In this document: positions 45,160 through 54,448 of the stretch, one piece after another
Layout: every line of letters starts with the position of its first letter
Numbering within the stretch: position 1 is the first letter of the stretch
Assembly: GCA_964439395.1 (NCBI GenBank)
Contig: CAYTNV010000006.1
Span: 46,161 to 110,160, forward strand
Length of the DNA: 64,000 nucleotides
Reading direction: 5' to 3'
From: JAUUSJ01 sp964439395
GTDB lineage: Bacteria > Bacillota > Clostridia > Lachnospirales > Lachnospiraceae
Translations under genes and position numbers: made by a program
The notes under the pieces: model-generated
What the model was told of the DNA's origin: nothing
Seen by the model: the letters and a program-made list of their open reading frames with translations, nothing else
The model's database searches: none

Positions 45160-45429
45160 TAAGATGTTTGGACTTACACCTTTGAAAATCTGTCTCTTCT
45201 GCACAATCAACTGTGGAGCAATTTCTTCAATATTTTGATATAACTGCATATCTGTCTGGCGATTTTTCTCTGCTGCAAGTTTTTCTACATATTGTTTAAA
45301 CACACGCTCTCTCGGGTCAGACAGCGAATAAATGGCATGTCCCATACCATAAATTAATCCCTTTCTATCAAAAGCTTCCTTATCACTATAATCGTGGACA
45401 TGGTTTCGAATATCCATTTCTAGTATCAA
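45160..45429 (-). pseudogene. Citrate synthase C-terminal fragment
   Basis: About 85 codons match the large-domain end of citrate synthase: KGLIYGMGHAIYSLSDPRER (the conserved active-site His region), then VEKLAAEKNRQ and NIEEIAPQLI. The catalytic Asp loop that should follow is absent, and the frame runs into the terminator and the 3' end of the phosphoglucomutase gene. There is no proper start region. It is the relic of a full gene lost by deletion, in convergent orientation to phosphoglucomutase. Confidence 0.65.
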
Positions 45430-45458
45430 ATTCTTTCTTTCTGCATAAAAATTATAGT

Positions 45459-45713
45459 TTATTTTATAAAACCAAATAATCCCTTCTTTTTATAAGGCTC
45501 CTTGCTAATTTTCAACACATCATACCCAGTCTGCCCAATTGTGGCACGAAGCTTCTCCTCATTAATATCCTCCTCAGCAATAATAATAGTCTCTCCTTTA
45601 CTATGAGAGGAAGTCACCTTCTTCACCTGAAAGACCTTTCGAATTGCATCATTTACATGACTCTCACACATACCGCACATCATACCATCTACCTGTACCG
45701 TAATTTTAAACAT
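45459..45713 (-). CDS. Heavy-metal-associated (HMA) domain protein
   Basis: An 84-residue single-domain ferredoxin-like protein of the copper chaperone/CopZ type. The N-terminus MFKITVQVDGMMCGMCESHV carries the CxxC metal site (here GMMCGMCESH). The beta-alpha-beta layout continues with TSSHSKGETIIIAEED and ends with a lysine-rich tail ending GLFGFIK. The start at 45713 is chosen because it directly precedes the domain and has GAGAGG upstream. No copper ATPase gene lies nearby, so partner and metal are unknown. Confidence 0.8.
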   Translation of the reverse strand: MFKITVQVDGMMCGMCESHVNDAIRKVFQVKKVTSSHSKGETIIIAEEDINEEKLRATIGQTGYDVLKISKEPYKKKGLFGFIK

Positions 45714-46021
45714 TTGTATTACCTCTCTTTCATTTGACATTTACTATGTATATTTTTCCATTTTTCTAATCACGAGTTAGAATCAACTAACTTATTTTTT
45801 TAAAGGAAGCCACTCATGCAAAGTGGCTATCTTCATCTTCTGCAAAATAATATTTTTTCCATTGAATAAACATTATTGGAATACTTATCACTACTAGATG
45901 GCTAAAGTATTCATTTCATCCTATTATAACAATAGCTTTTCACCTCGTCAAGCGTTCTAATTCAAGAATATCATCGATATTCTTATAGCTTCACTTTTAT
46001 CAATTTTATTTTCCTATAATT
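45714..46021. other. Gene-free AT-rich gap
   Basis: About 300 bp with no coding signal. It holds one small hairpin (AGCCACT/AGTGGCT, 45808-45828) and AT-rich sequence that should contain the HMA promoter. Nothing else was recognised. Confidence 0.5.
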
Positions 46022-46909
46022 TTAAGACTCAAAAACTAGACATGCCGCTCCAATCAATCCACAGTCCTCTCCCAAAACTGCTGGAACAACTTTAATATTA
46101 TCTTTCAAAGAGTCATATACTTTTTCTTTTGTTCTTTTCTCCATCTCTTCAATAAAACCTGGTATTTTTAATGCAACACTGCCACCTAATACAAAGATTT
46201 CCGGATCAAGAATTCCATATAAAATTCCCAAAAAATTGGACAAATACTCATATGCATCCTCCATAATTTTAGCGGCTATTTCATTTCCGCCTTGTGCAAG
46301 CTCATACACATCTCCAGCATGTTCTACAGCAAGTCCAGCATCCTTAGCGCGCTTTGTAATCGCAGTTCCACTGGCGATAGACTCAATAGAGCCCTTTTTC
46401 AAGTCTCCCTGATGCGGTCCTTCCTTCCACAAAATAGAATTTGCCACTTCCTGTGCAAATCCTCTAGAACCACGGTAAATCTGATGATTGATACAAAAAC
46501 CAGCTCCGACCCCAGTTGATATTGTCAAAAATTGTACATATTTTTTATCTTTTCCTGCCCCAAGCACCGCTTCCGCTAATCCTGCCAAATTGGCATCATT
46601 TTCCAAATATACTTTGACTCCTGTTTTTTTCTGGAGATGCTCCGTTAAATGAAAAAAATGCCATCCTAAAAGATTTGGAGGTGTCAGTACAATCCCGTTT
46701 ATCAAATCCAAAGGTCCTGGACAAGAAATTCCAATTCCCTCTATCTTACAGCTAAATCCATCGATAATATTTTTAATCTCATTTAATGTCTGCTCTGGGT
46801 CAAAGGCATTTGTTGAAAACTGTTTTCTCTCTATTAATTTATAAGTTTCATCAATCAACGCTACTCTTGTATTCGTTCCACCTACGTCAATTCCTACTGC
46901 ATACTTCAT
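46022..46909 (-). CDS. ROK-family sugar kinase (glucokinase-like)
   Basis: A 295-residue cytosolic kinase. The phosphate loop is GIDVGGTNTRVALID (6-20); SCPGPLD, then ENDANLAG (active-site Asp of the ROK family) and ISTGVGAGFCIN are in order. The usual CxCGxxGCxE zinc site is missing: at the equivalent place the sequence is GDLKKGSIESIASG, so the three cysteines are lost. ROK proteins without the zinc site exist, so activity remains plausible. It probably phosphorylates glucose or another hexose released by the locus enzymes. GGGAGG lies before the ATG. It is monocistronic. Confidence 0.88.
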   Translation of the reverse strand: MKYAVGIDVGGTNTRVALIDETYKLIERKQFSTNAFDPEQTLNEIKNIIDGFSCKIEGIGISCPGPLDLINGIVLTPPNLLGWHFFHLTEHLQKKTGVKVYLENDANLAGLAEAVLGAGKDKKYVQFLTISTGVGAGFCINHQIYRGSRGFAQEVANSILWKEGPHQGDLKKGSIESIASGTAITKRAKDAGLAVEHAGDVYELAQGGNEIAAKIMEDAYEYLSNFLGILYGILDPEIFVLGGSVALKIPGFIEEMEKRTKEKVYDSLKDNIKVVPAVLGEDCGLIGAACLVFES

Positions 46910-47011
46910 TTATAATCCTCCCATATTTATTGCATTATTATTATGTTTCTATTTATCATAATAACATAAGTAAATCATTCAACTCAATAATTTTATAGTA
47001 TCGTTTATCTT

Positions 47012-47671
47012 TTAAAGATTATTAAAATTATCTAAATTTTTCTGTAATTTTTTAAAAAACATACTTGTATGATATCCATCTGCCGATGCATGGGAAATCG
47101 TGACAGTTACTGGCAGGGAATATCTCTCCTCGAATTTCGTATATTTTCCAAATAAAATGATAGGAAACAAGGCAGGTTCTCCTACTGCCTGAGTCGAATA
47201 TCCCATATAATCTAGCCACGGAGAACAACTAATACAGAAAAAATTCGCCGGCTGATCTGCTCTCGCCTTAATCCCATGACAATCCCCGAATTTTTCCATA
47301 ACCTTTTCATAATTCTCATAAAAATCCGCAAATTCTGGCATATATTCTGTCCAAATATCACTAAATGTCTCATCATCTTTGTGGAACACTGTAAAACTTG
47401 GATGCGATACCTCCCAGATTCCTGCCCCACCCTCTGAAGGCACCATCATTCTCATGGAATCCATACTGTTTACCGTCTTCGCCGCCGCATAAATAAAACA
47501 TCCATAAATCCTCACAGATTTCTCTTTAGCATACCGCACTACATTCGTGACATCTATGCGTGCAGTCAAAGAATAGCCACATTGCAAAGTATTTCTATAA
47601 TACTCAAAATGCTCTCTGCGAGGCCATGTCTCCATATCTATTTTTTTATATTTAGGCATCTGCTGTCCCAT
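47012..47671 (-). CDS. Chloramphenicol acetyltransferase-like protein (CatA fold)
   Basis: A 219-residue acyltransferase of the CAT family. The catalytic region TISHASADGYH (191-201) keeps the essential His (H194) and structural Asp (D198); classical resistance enzymes have HHAVCDGFH. WPRREHFEYY (16-25) at the N-terminus is the family opening. These chromosomal CAT-like proteins are common in Clostridia and need not confer resistance. A GAGAGG site precedes the start at 47671. It is monocistronic, divergent from the GH36-like gene. Confidence 0.85.
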   Translation of the reverse strand: MGQQMPKYKKIDMETWPRREHFEYYRNTLQCGYSLTARIDVTNVVRYAKEKSVRIYGCFIYAAAKTVNSMDSMRMMVPSEGGAGIWEVSHPSFTVFHKDDETFSDIWTEYMPEFADFYENYEKVMEKFGDCHGIKARADQPANFFCISCSPWLDYMGYSTQAVGEPALFPIILFGKYTKFEERYSLPVTVTISHASADGYHTSMFFKKLQKNLDNFNNL

Positions 47672-47913
47672 CTTCTCACCTCTCATCCATTTACTAATAT
47701 CGTAGCATGACTATAGACGATTGTCAAAGCAATCTAAAAAATCTCCTCTCTTCTAAAATTTCTCTCTAAACATACTTCTTATATCACTTCCATTTGTATC
47801 GACATTCTGCAATGTAGCAGCAACATCTAGTCATAGAATAATTCCAACTCAAATGATATATTAATCCTGCGATGTGAAATAACAATGCACAAAAGTTTGA
47901 AGGAGAAAAAGCT

Positions 47914-49545
47914 ATGAATCAAGTAAAACCCGCTTTAAAATTTAATGAGTTTGATTATATTACAGTAAAAACAGCAACAAAAAAACATATCATCTCTCAA
48001 AAAAACGCCTGTCTTTGTATTGGTGATATTTGCATTGAGATGGAAAGCGTTTGTGGACATGAAGATATGTTCTTAACTTCTAATACAACTGCCGTAGAAT
48101 GGTTAAAAATCAGATGGAATAAACCTCTTCCAAAACAAGTTAAAATCCTTGGAGACGCATGGGAACGAGGATATGGCGATCTAGAATGGCGCAAAATGTC
48201 TGGAAGCAGATTTATGCCATGGTATTTTCTGGCATCGTACAATGACAATCGATGGGGATTTGGTGTGAAAGTAAGACCATCCGCTATGTGTTACTGGCAA
48301 GCAGATACAAGAGGAATTACATTGATGATGGATGTTCGCAGCGGCGGAGAAGGTGTTCTCTTAAAAGGACGAAGACTAAAACTTGCAGAGCTAGTATGTA
48401 TGGAAACAAAAGAAGAAAACTCCTTCCACTTTGCCCAAAAATTTTGCAAAATGATGTGCTCCGATCCTATTTTTCCAAAGACTCCAGTATACGGAAGTAA
48501 TAACTGGTATTATGCGTACGGAGACAGTTCAGAAAAAGAAATTCTAAGCGATACTGACTATGTATTAAATTTAACAAAAGGAGCTGCAAATCCCCCTTAT
48601 ATGGTAATTGATGACTGCTGGCAAGAGCATCATAGGCTAAATGAATATAATAGAGGACCATGGAGAAGCGGTAATAGTAAGTTTCCGGATATGAAAACTT
48701 TGGCAAAAAAACTCACACAAAAAGGAGTATATCCTGGTATCTGGCTGAGATTTTTACAAAATGAAGATGATGCAATTAAAGAGGAATGGCGTCTTCCTTT
48801 AAATGGATGTCTAGACCCAACCCATCCAGATGCTTTAGAATATATTAGACAAGATGTACGACGAATTTGTGAGTGGGGATATAAATTAATTAAGCATGAT
48901 TTTTCCACTTATGACCTGTTCGGCAGATGGGGATTTGAAATGAACCCGATGGTCACAGAAAATGGTTGGCATTTTTATAATCAAAGTCTTACGAGTGCAG
49001 AAGTGGTAAAACTTTTATATCAAACTATCTATGATATAACAAAGGAATATGAGACATTAATTATAGGATGCAATACAATCGGTCATCTTGGTGCTGGTTT
49101 GATGCATATCAACAGAACTGGAGATGATACAAGCGGACTTACATGGGAGCGAACAAGAAGAATGGGAATCAATACGCTTGCATTCCGACTTCCACAGCAT
49201 AAGACGTTTTTCGATGTAGATGCAGACTGTGTGGGAATCGCTGGAAATATTCCATGGAAATTAAATCGTCAATGGGCAGATGTTATTGTAGAGAGTGGCA
49301 CACCATTATTTATCTCTGTAAAGCCAGGGATTTTAAATGAGAAAGAAATCACAGAGCTTAGAGAAATTATGGTAAGGGCTTCCTCTCAGACATGTCAAAA
49401 AATCCCTGCCGACTGGGAAGAAACCGATTGTCCAGAAGTCTGGGCTGACAAGCAAGAGCAACTAGAATACAACTGGTATGAAGATGCAGGCTCTGATTTA
49501 GAGAGCAAAAATGAAAAATATTATGCAAATATTCCTCTAGCTTAA
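47914..49545 (+). CDS. GH36/GH27-like alpha-galactosidase-type glycosidase
   Basis: A 543-residue protein with an N-terminal beta-domain (about 1-170) and a TIM barrel. NNWYYAYG (196-203), YMVIDDCWQ (229-237), GYKLIKHDFSTYDLFGRWG with nucleophile D329, and NRTGDDTSG with acid/base D404 or D405 match the GH-D clan (alpha-galactosidases and relatives). Length is shorter than classical GH36 (about 720). No signal peptide, so cytosolic. AAGGAG precedes the ATG. It ends 5 bp from the convergent AraC gene, its likely regulator. Confidence 0.8.
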   Translation: MNQVKPALKFNEFDYITVKTATKKHIISQKNACLCIGDICIEMESVCGHEDMFLTSNTTAVEWLKIRWNKPLPKQVKILGDAWERGYGDLEWRKMSGSRFMPWYFLASYNDNRWGFGVKVRPSAMCYWQADTRGITLMMDVRSGGEGVLLKGRRLKLAELVCMETKEENSFHFAQKFCKMMCSDPIFPKTPVYGSNNWYYAYGDSSEKEILSDTDYVLNLTKGAANPPYMVIDDCWQEHHRLNEYNRGPWRSGNSKFPDMKTLAKKLTQKGVYPGIWLRFLQNEDDAIKEEWRLPLNGCLDPTHPDALEYIRQDVRRICEWGYKLIKHDFSTYDLFGRWGFEMNPMVTENGWHFYNQSLTSAEVVKLLYQTIYDITKEYETLIIGCNTIGHLGAGLMHINRTGDDTSGLTWERTRRMGINTLAFRLPQHKTFFDVDADCVGIAGNIPWKLNRQWADVIVESGTPLFISVKPGILNEKEITELREIMVRASSQTCQKIPADWEETDCPEVWADKQEQLEYNWYEDAGSDLESKNEKYYANIPLA

Positions 49546-49550
49546 ACTAG

Positions 49551-50396
49551 TTAATAATGTATAATTTCTTCAATTTTGCGGTATTCTTGGCGATACTCTG
49601 TAGGTGTCATTCCCATTTCCTTCTTAAAAGCTCTTGAGAAGGCAAATGGATTTTGATAACCGCAAGAGTTAGCAATAATTGCAATAGGAATATCTGTTCT
49701 AGATAGCAGCTCACGAGCATTCGTAATTCGCGACATAGTAAGAAAACGCTGTGGCGAAGCATTTAAATATTTTTTAAATAGAGTGAAAAGATAACTTCTA
49801 CTTATATGCAAGTAGTTGGCTACATCCATTACAGTAATATCTGGAGTGGAATTACTCAAAATATAATCCATCGCCTGCATGATATAAATATTATCATTCG
49901 ATTCTATATCATTATACGAAGATTTTGCTGCTTCTTGCATTTTAGCAAAAACTGCATATAAGCCACTTTGAATATAACATTCATTGGCTGGAGTGAGTTC
50001 AGGATATTTCATCATTTGAAAAATAATATCCCTCACATCATTTACATACGGGAAGTTTTGAATGGGAGACGTTTCATTCGTATGACAATGTTCAAGCATG
50101 ATGGGAACCAAATCTCCATGAAAGCAAATCCATACATAGCTCCATGGAGTTTCCATATCCGCCTTATAAAAAGAAAGCACATCTGGAGGAACTAAAAAAT
50201 ACTGGTTTTCATGAAGAATATAATGCTTATTGTGAATATAAAAATGTCCCTGTCCGCTGAGTATAAAATGAAGCGTATAGTATCGGCGGACAGTTGGTCC
50301 ATAAGAATGCTCAGATGTACATTTTTCGTATCCACATCCAATAAGATGTAACTCCTTAGAACTAGTGCGATATTCCATAACTTGTTTGTCTTCCAT
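49551..50396 (-). CDS. AraC-family transcriptional regulator
   Basis: A 281-residue AraC protein. The cupin sensor is about 20-110 (YGPTVRRYYTLHFILSGQGH, then NQYFLVPPDVLSFYKAD, PWSYVWICFHG). The C-terminal domain (about 180-275) has VMDVANYLHISRSYLFTLF and IAIIANSCGYQNPFAFSRAF. The start at 50396 has GGAGG 10 nt upstream; longer in-frame codons upstream overlap the divergent gene's promoter. It is convergent with the GH36-like gene and divergent from the YczE-like gene. The likely effector is an alpha-galactoside or related sugar. Confidence 0.9.
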   Translation of the reverse strand: MEDKQVMEYRTSSKELHLIGCGYEKCTSEHSYGPTVRRYYTLHFILSGQGHFYIHNKHYILHENQYFLVPPDVLSFYKADMETPWSYVWICFHGDLVPIMLEHCHTNETSPIQNFPYVNDVRDIIFQMMKYPELTPANECYIQSGLYAVFAKMQEAAKSSYNDIESNDNIYIMQAMDYILSNSTPDITVMDVANYLHISRSYLFTLFKKYLNASPQRFLTMSRITNARELLSRTDIPIAIIANSCGYQNPFAFSRAFKKEMGMTPTEYRQEYRKIEEIIHY

Positions 50397-50469
50397 TATC
50401 CAAAACCTCCGGTTATTGTATTTATCTTTATGTAAAATTATTTTAATATACGCTGGGAGGAATGTAAAG

Positions 50470-51090
50470 ATGGAGTATAAAACAAAAAGATTATTTATGG
50501 CATTAATTGGGACTTTTCTAACTGGAGTCAGTATAGCAATATTTAAGACGGCTAATTTCGGAACAGATCCGTTTACCTGTCTTAATTTAGGCATATGGAA
50601 TGTGTCAGGGATTCCTTATAGCATCGAATACACAGTACTTAATGCGATATTGCTAATAGGTATTATTATTATAAAAAGACATTATATTGGTATTTCAACT
50701 GTATTAAATATGTTATTTATAGGCGCGATTGTGGAAAAATCCATGTCAATTTTTGAGACATATTTTCCTCAACCACAATTATCTGTAAGAATCGTTTTGC
50801 TTATTATCGCAATCATACTCATGTGTTTTTCGGCATCGCTGTATTTTACAGCTGACTTAGGAGTATCAACTTATGATGCATGGGCGTTGATTTTAGCAGA
50901 TCGTAAAATTGCTCCGTTTCGCGTATGCAGAATAGGGACTGATATCGTATGTGTTACAGCAGGTGCTCTTATGGGAACCTTTCCAGGTATCGGAACATTA
51001 ATTACTGCTTTTGGAATGGGACCTCTCATCGATTTCTTCAATAATAAATTTTCACTTCCTCTTTTAAATGGAAAATTATTTAAAAAGTAA
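50470..51090 (+). CDS. YczE/YyaS/YitT-type integral membrane protein
   Basis: A 206-residue protein with five or six membrane helices. The opening GTFLTGVSIAIFKTANFGTDPFTCLNLGI (residues 14-42, motif GTDPFT) and the later ADLGVSTYDAWAL repeat the same helix-loop pattern, the internal duplication typical of YczE-like proteins. The family has no established substrate. GGGAGG is 8 nt before the ATG. It is divergent from the AraC gene at 49551 by about 70 bp and may be controlled by it. Confidence 0.75.
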   Translation: MEYKTKRLFMALIGTFLTGVSIAIFKTANFGTDPFTCLNLGIWNVSGIPYSIEYTVLNAILLIGIIIIKRHYIGISTVLNMLFIGAIVEKSMSIFETYFPQPQLSVRIVLLIIAIILMCFSASLYFTADLGVSTYDAWALILADRKIAPFRVCRIGTDIVCVTAGALMGTFPGIGTLITAFGMGPLIDFFNNKFSLPLLNGKLFKK

Positions 51091-51182
51091 TTGATAAAAT
51101 TTAGATATTTTAATGGTATTCTATAAATAGAATCTCTTTTACCATTTTTCTTACAGAAAATATTCCAAATATTTATAGTCAA

Positions 51183-51229
51183 AAAATCCCGTTAGGCTTA
51201 TTTATTAAAAACAAACCTAACGGGATTTT
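51183..51229. terminator. Bidirectional terminator
   Basis: AAAATCCCGTTAGG and its complement form a 14-bp stem with a 19-nt loop, flanked by A and T runs, between the convergent YczE-like and MATE genes. Confidence 0.85.
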
Positions 51230-51290
51230 GCAAAAAAATAAATATTTAATCAAATTTTGAGATTGTTTCATATTTTGTCTTTCTATCTCT

Positions 51291-52676
51291 TCAAACCATA
51301 TCTTTTTTTGGCATTTTCCGAAATTCGTCAACTAGAAAAATAATAGACAGAATAAATGCCAGCAAATCAGTTACTGGCTGTGCATAGGCAACACCTTCGA
51401 CACCAAAAAGCCTTGGAAATAGCAAAAGCAACGGAATGAGAAAAATAATCTGCTTTGAAAAAGATAAAATCGCTCCTTTTGCCGCCTTTCCAATAGACGG
51501 AAAAAAAGTAGACGAACATATTTGCACGCCGTTCAGGAATACAAAAAACAAAAATGTTCTCATAAACCGTATCGCAAATTCAAAGTATAACGGATCATCT
51601 TCTCCACTGCCAAACAAAGAAAGAATCGGATGTGGGAACATCTCAAACACAAGCCATGTAAGAGCAGATATGATTATAGCGGCCATCATAAATAACTTTA
51701 CCGTCTGACGAACACGACCATATTTTTTCGCACCGTAATTATAACTACAAATAGGCTGAGCTCCGTTGATCAGTCCGATAATCAACGCAATAAAAATTAC
51801 ATTGATTTTCATAACAATGCCCGCAACCGCAATCGGTGTATCTGCTCCGTAAACGGACTGCTCACCGTATACTCGAAGGACATTATTTAATGTAACCTGG
51901 ACAATCAGGTTGGAAAACTGAAAAATAAAGGAATTAAAGCCCAGCTTGCATATCAATATAATCTCAGAAATCCTGGGAATGAAATCCTTAAGAGAAAAAT
52001 GTACCGATTTAAAAAAAGGGAAATACGCTGCTAATATACAGGCAGATAAAATCTGACTAATTACTGTCGCCCACGCAGCACCTGCAATCCCCCAATGGAA
52101 CCAAAATATAAAAATCGGATCAAGAATCGTATTTAGTACCGCACCAGTCACGATTGCTGCCATGGAATACTTTGGACTACGATCTGCCCGAACTAGCGGA
52201 TTTGTTCCAGTTGAAAATAGCAAAAACGGAATGCCAAAGGAAGTAATCCCTGCATATTCCATCGCATACGGCAAAATATTTCCAGTCGCACCAAACATTT
52301 GAAGCAACGGCTTCAAAAATGCACGAACGAAGATACAAATAATCACCCCACATAGGATAAGCACATTAGCTGCTGTTCCTGCAATTCTCTTTGCCTTTTC
52401 CTCATTCTTTCCGCCAAGCTCCAAATTAAATCCAGAAGCCGAACCAAGCCCGACCATCAATCCGATTGCCATACAAATAGTGGTCAACGGAAAAGCTATG
52501 GATGTTGCTGCATTACCAAGTCTTCCAACACCTTGACCAATAAATATCTGATCGACAATATTATATAAGGCATTCACTACATTAGCAATAATTGCTGGAA
52601 CAGCCAGTGAGAACAATAGCGGTCCCAGCGGATTTATTCCCAGTGGATTTTCTTCTTTTATTTTCACATTAAACAC
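51291..52676 (-). CDS. MATE-family efflux transporter
   Basis: A 461-residue 12-TM multidrug/toxin exporter. The N-terminal half shows LFSLAVPAIIANVVNALYNI and QIFIGQGVGRLGNAATSIAF, and the second half repeats the pattern (ANPLVRADRSPKYSM-type loop, NGAQPICSYNYGAKKYGRV). These are standard MATE features; exchange is with Na+ or H+. AGGGGGA precedes the ATG. A MarR gene lies upstream in the same direction with a small gene between, so the set looks like a MarR-controlled drug efflux operon. Confidence 0.9.
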   Translation of the reverse strand: MFNVKIKEENPLGINPLGPLLFSLAVPAIIANVVNALYNIVDQIFIGQGVGRLGNAATSIAFPLTTICMAIGLMVGLGSASGFNLELGGKNEEKAKRIAGTAANVLILCGVIICIFVRAFLKPLLQMFGATGNILPYAMEYAGITSFGIPFLLFSTGTNPLVRADRSPKYSMAAIVTGAVLNTILDPIFIFWFHWGIAGAAWATVISQILSACILAAYFPFFKSVHFSLKDFIPRISEIILICKLGFNSFIFQFSNLIVQVTLNNVLRVYGEQSVYGADTPIAVAGIVMKINVIFIALIIGLINGAQPICSYNYGAKKYGRVRQTVKLFMMAAIIISALTWLVFEMFPHPILSLFGSGEDDPLYFEFAIRFMRTFLFFVFLNGVQICSSTFFPSIGKAAKGAILSFSKQIIFLIPLLLLFPRLFGVEGVAYAQPVTDLLAFILSIIFLVDEFRKMPKKDMV

Positions 52677-52690
52677 TTTATCTCCCCCTT

Positions 52691-52885
52691 CTATCCAATT
52701 TGGAAGGGAATTGCCGCAACGCAGTCCCCTTTTATTGCATATATTTTATCCTTGTTCGAATTTTCCACCATTTGACGAAACGCTGCTTTGAAATCCATAA
52801 AATAAATTTTCCCATTTGTTTTGATATGCGCAGCTAACGGCCTTCCTTTTTTATTAATCGCATTTAAATTATAATGTTCTTCCAC
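52691..52885 (-). CDS. Small unknown protein between MarR and MATE genes
   Basis: A 64-codon frame beginning at a GTG, with no clear ribosome site. It reads KKGRPLAAHIKTNGKIYFMD, then FRQMVENSNKDKIYAIKGD. The even spacing within the operon and the plausible composition suggest a real or recently decayed small protein. I do not recognise it. It could also be the 3' end of a lost gene. Confidence 0.4.
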   Translation of the reverse strand: MEEHYNLNAINKKGRPLAAHIKTNGKIYFMDFKAAFRQMVENSNKDKIYAIKGDCVAAIPFQIG

Positions 52886-52917
52886 CGTAATCTATCATTT
52901 CATATGCTGTATGTTCG

Positions 52918-53340
52918 TCACTCAAAGATAGAAAGCAACTTTTGAAGAAGTGCAACAAGCTGTTTTCTTTCTTCTTCAGATAGAGCGGAAGTCAGTTTTT
53001 TTTCTAAAAACGCTCCTACGTTTTCAAGCTCATCTTTCCTATCAAGTGCCTGTTCTGTAAGCGAAATAACTCGGCTGCGATTATCCGTCGGGTTTACTCT
53101 TCTTCGAATGAATCCTTTCTTTTCCAACTGTTCCAGCAATCCAATTGTTGTCGGATGTGTCAATGAATAAAAACGCTCAAGATCAACCTGCCGCACCATC
53201 TCCTGTTGATGAGTAAACAGATATTTTAAAATTTTATACTGTGCACCAGTTAAATCGTATTGCTGTAAAATCGGATTTGAAAGCTTATCAAATTCCAGTG
53301 CCACTTTTTTAGTTAAAATTGCGACTTTATCAGTTTTCAT
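52918..53340 (-). CDS. MarR-family transcriptional regulator
   Basis: A 140-residue winged-helix regulator. The recognition core is QVDLERFYSLTHPTTIGLLEQLEKKGFIRR (about 50-79, shown here by QVDLERFYSL and LLEQLEKKGFI), followed by the wing motif NPTDNRSRVISLT with the conserved Asp-Arg-Ser-Arg. The C-terminal helix forms the dimer interface. The start at 53340 has GAGGAAG upstream; an earlier ATG overlaps it. It heads an operon with the MATE exporter and probably represses it until a toxic ligand binds. Confidence 0.9.
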   Translation of the reverse strand: MKTDKVAILTKKVALEFDKLSNPILQQYDLTGAQYKILKYLFTHQQEMVRQVDLERFYSLTHPTTIGLLEQLEKKGFIRRRVNPTDNRSRVISLTEQALDRKDELENVGAFLEKKLTSALSEEERKQLVALLQKLLSIFE

Positions 53341-53723
53341 AAAACATCTTCCTCTCATCATTATTTCGTAGCTTCCTACATTATGTCATAAGAAATTACC
53401 TTTGTCAAGATACCCTAATAACTAAATACGGTCATTCCCTATAAACCATGCGAGGTCTCTTACTAAAACATACGAACTAATAATATATTTTTTCAGATAA
53501 TTTCTTTTCATTATGAGTACAAATAACAAGCTCGCCCTTAAATTTCTTTAAATATTTTTTCTTATCATTTAGTTTCTAGAACTTTCAAAACTTCCATCGC
53601 TTTTTCTGCCGCTTCAACTCCAAAGTATGAGATTTTAGTTTTCTGCCATATTAAATATTTCCTTTGCTATTTTACTTGTTATTAGATTGTTCAACTTTTG
53701 ACGTACCCTCTTATATACTAACA
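53341..53723 (-). other. Gap with a short gene remnant
   Basis: About 380 bp with no intact gene. On the minus strand, around 53578-53640, a coding-like tail reads YFGVEAAEKAMEVLKVLETK before a TGA, with no body upstream, so it is the end of a lost gene. The rest is AT-rich and should hold the MarR promoter. Confidence 0.4.
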
Positions 53724-54317
53724 CTACCCCCTGTTTATTTTCCGAATTACACGGCATGGATTCCCAACCGCAAGTGAATTTTCTGGAATATCTTTTGTCA
53801 CAATGCTTCCCGCCCCTATAACACAGCCCTCTCCGATTGTTACGCCTGGTAATACAATAACACCACCACCCAACCAACAACCGCTTTCAATTGTAATCGG
53901 GAGTGCGTAGGTACGGCAAAAATACCTATCATCATTTGGCTTCCAGTCTGGTGTTAGCCTTTCTGATAATTCAACTGGATGTGCTGCTGTATAAAGTTGT
54001 ACATTTGAAGCAATTAGCACGTTATCCCCAATAGTTATTTTGTTGCAGTCTACAAATGTACAATTCATATTAACAGATACATTATTGCCCAAATAAATAT
54101 TTCGTCCATAGTCACAAATAAAGGGTGATCCAACTGATACATTCGCACCGATTTTTCCAAATAACCGTTTCAAAATATGTACTTTTTCTTCTTTCTTTTT
54201 ATAGGAAAGGGCATTATATTCTCTCAATAATCTTCTTGCCTGGGCTTTGAAATCCAAAAAAATTTTATCATGGCAGTTATAGTATTCCCCAACCATACAT
54301 TTTTCTAATTCATTCAT
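53724..54317 (-). CDS. maa: Maltose/galactoside O-acetyltransferase (hexapeptide repeat)
   Basis: A 197-residue left-handed beta-helix acetyltransferase. The N-terminal helical Maa domain (MVGEYYNCHDKIFLDFK) is followed by hexapeptide repeats. The catalytic His is in YTAAHPVE, and the cap GGVIVLPGVTIGEGCVIGAG then AVGNPCRVIRKI is typical. It transfers acetyl from acetyl-CoA to the 6-OH of glucose, maltose or galactosides. A GGTGG site precedes the ATG. It stands alone; the substrate within the group is unproven. Confidence 0.9.
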   Translation of the reverse strand: MNELEKCMVGEYYNCHDKIFLDFKAQARRLLREYNALSYKKKEEKVHILKRLFGKIGANVSVGSPFICDYGRNIYLGNNVSVNMNCTFVDCNKITIGDNVLIASNVQLYTAAHPVELSERLTPDWKPNDDRYFCRTYALPITIESGCWLGGGVIVLPGVTIGEGCVIGAGSIVTKDIPENSLAVGNPCRVIRKINRG

Positions 54318-54448
54318 AGTACCACCTCCATACTTTATATTTATAGTACAAAAAACTGTTGCAAACCAAGCAATAATCTGCTTTCTTAATTATATACTGA
54401 TTTGTGAGACTTTACAATTACTGTGATATATGTATGAATATAAGAGAT

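Noticed and set aside
47012..47671. Antibiotic resistance determinant
   Set aside because: The CAT-like protein has only part of the classical HHAVCDGFH motif, and such chromosomal homologues are common without resistance.
53635..53880. 81-codon open frame overlapping the maltose acetyltransferase gene
   Set aside because: It lies in another frame of a clear hexapeptide-repeat enzyme and shows no family features.
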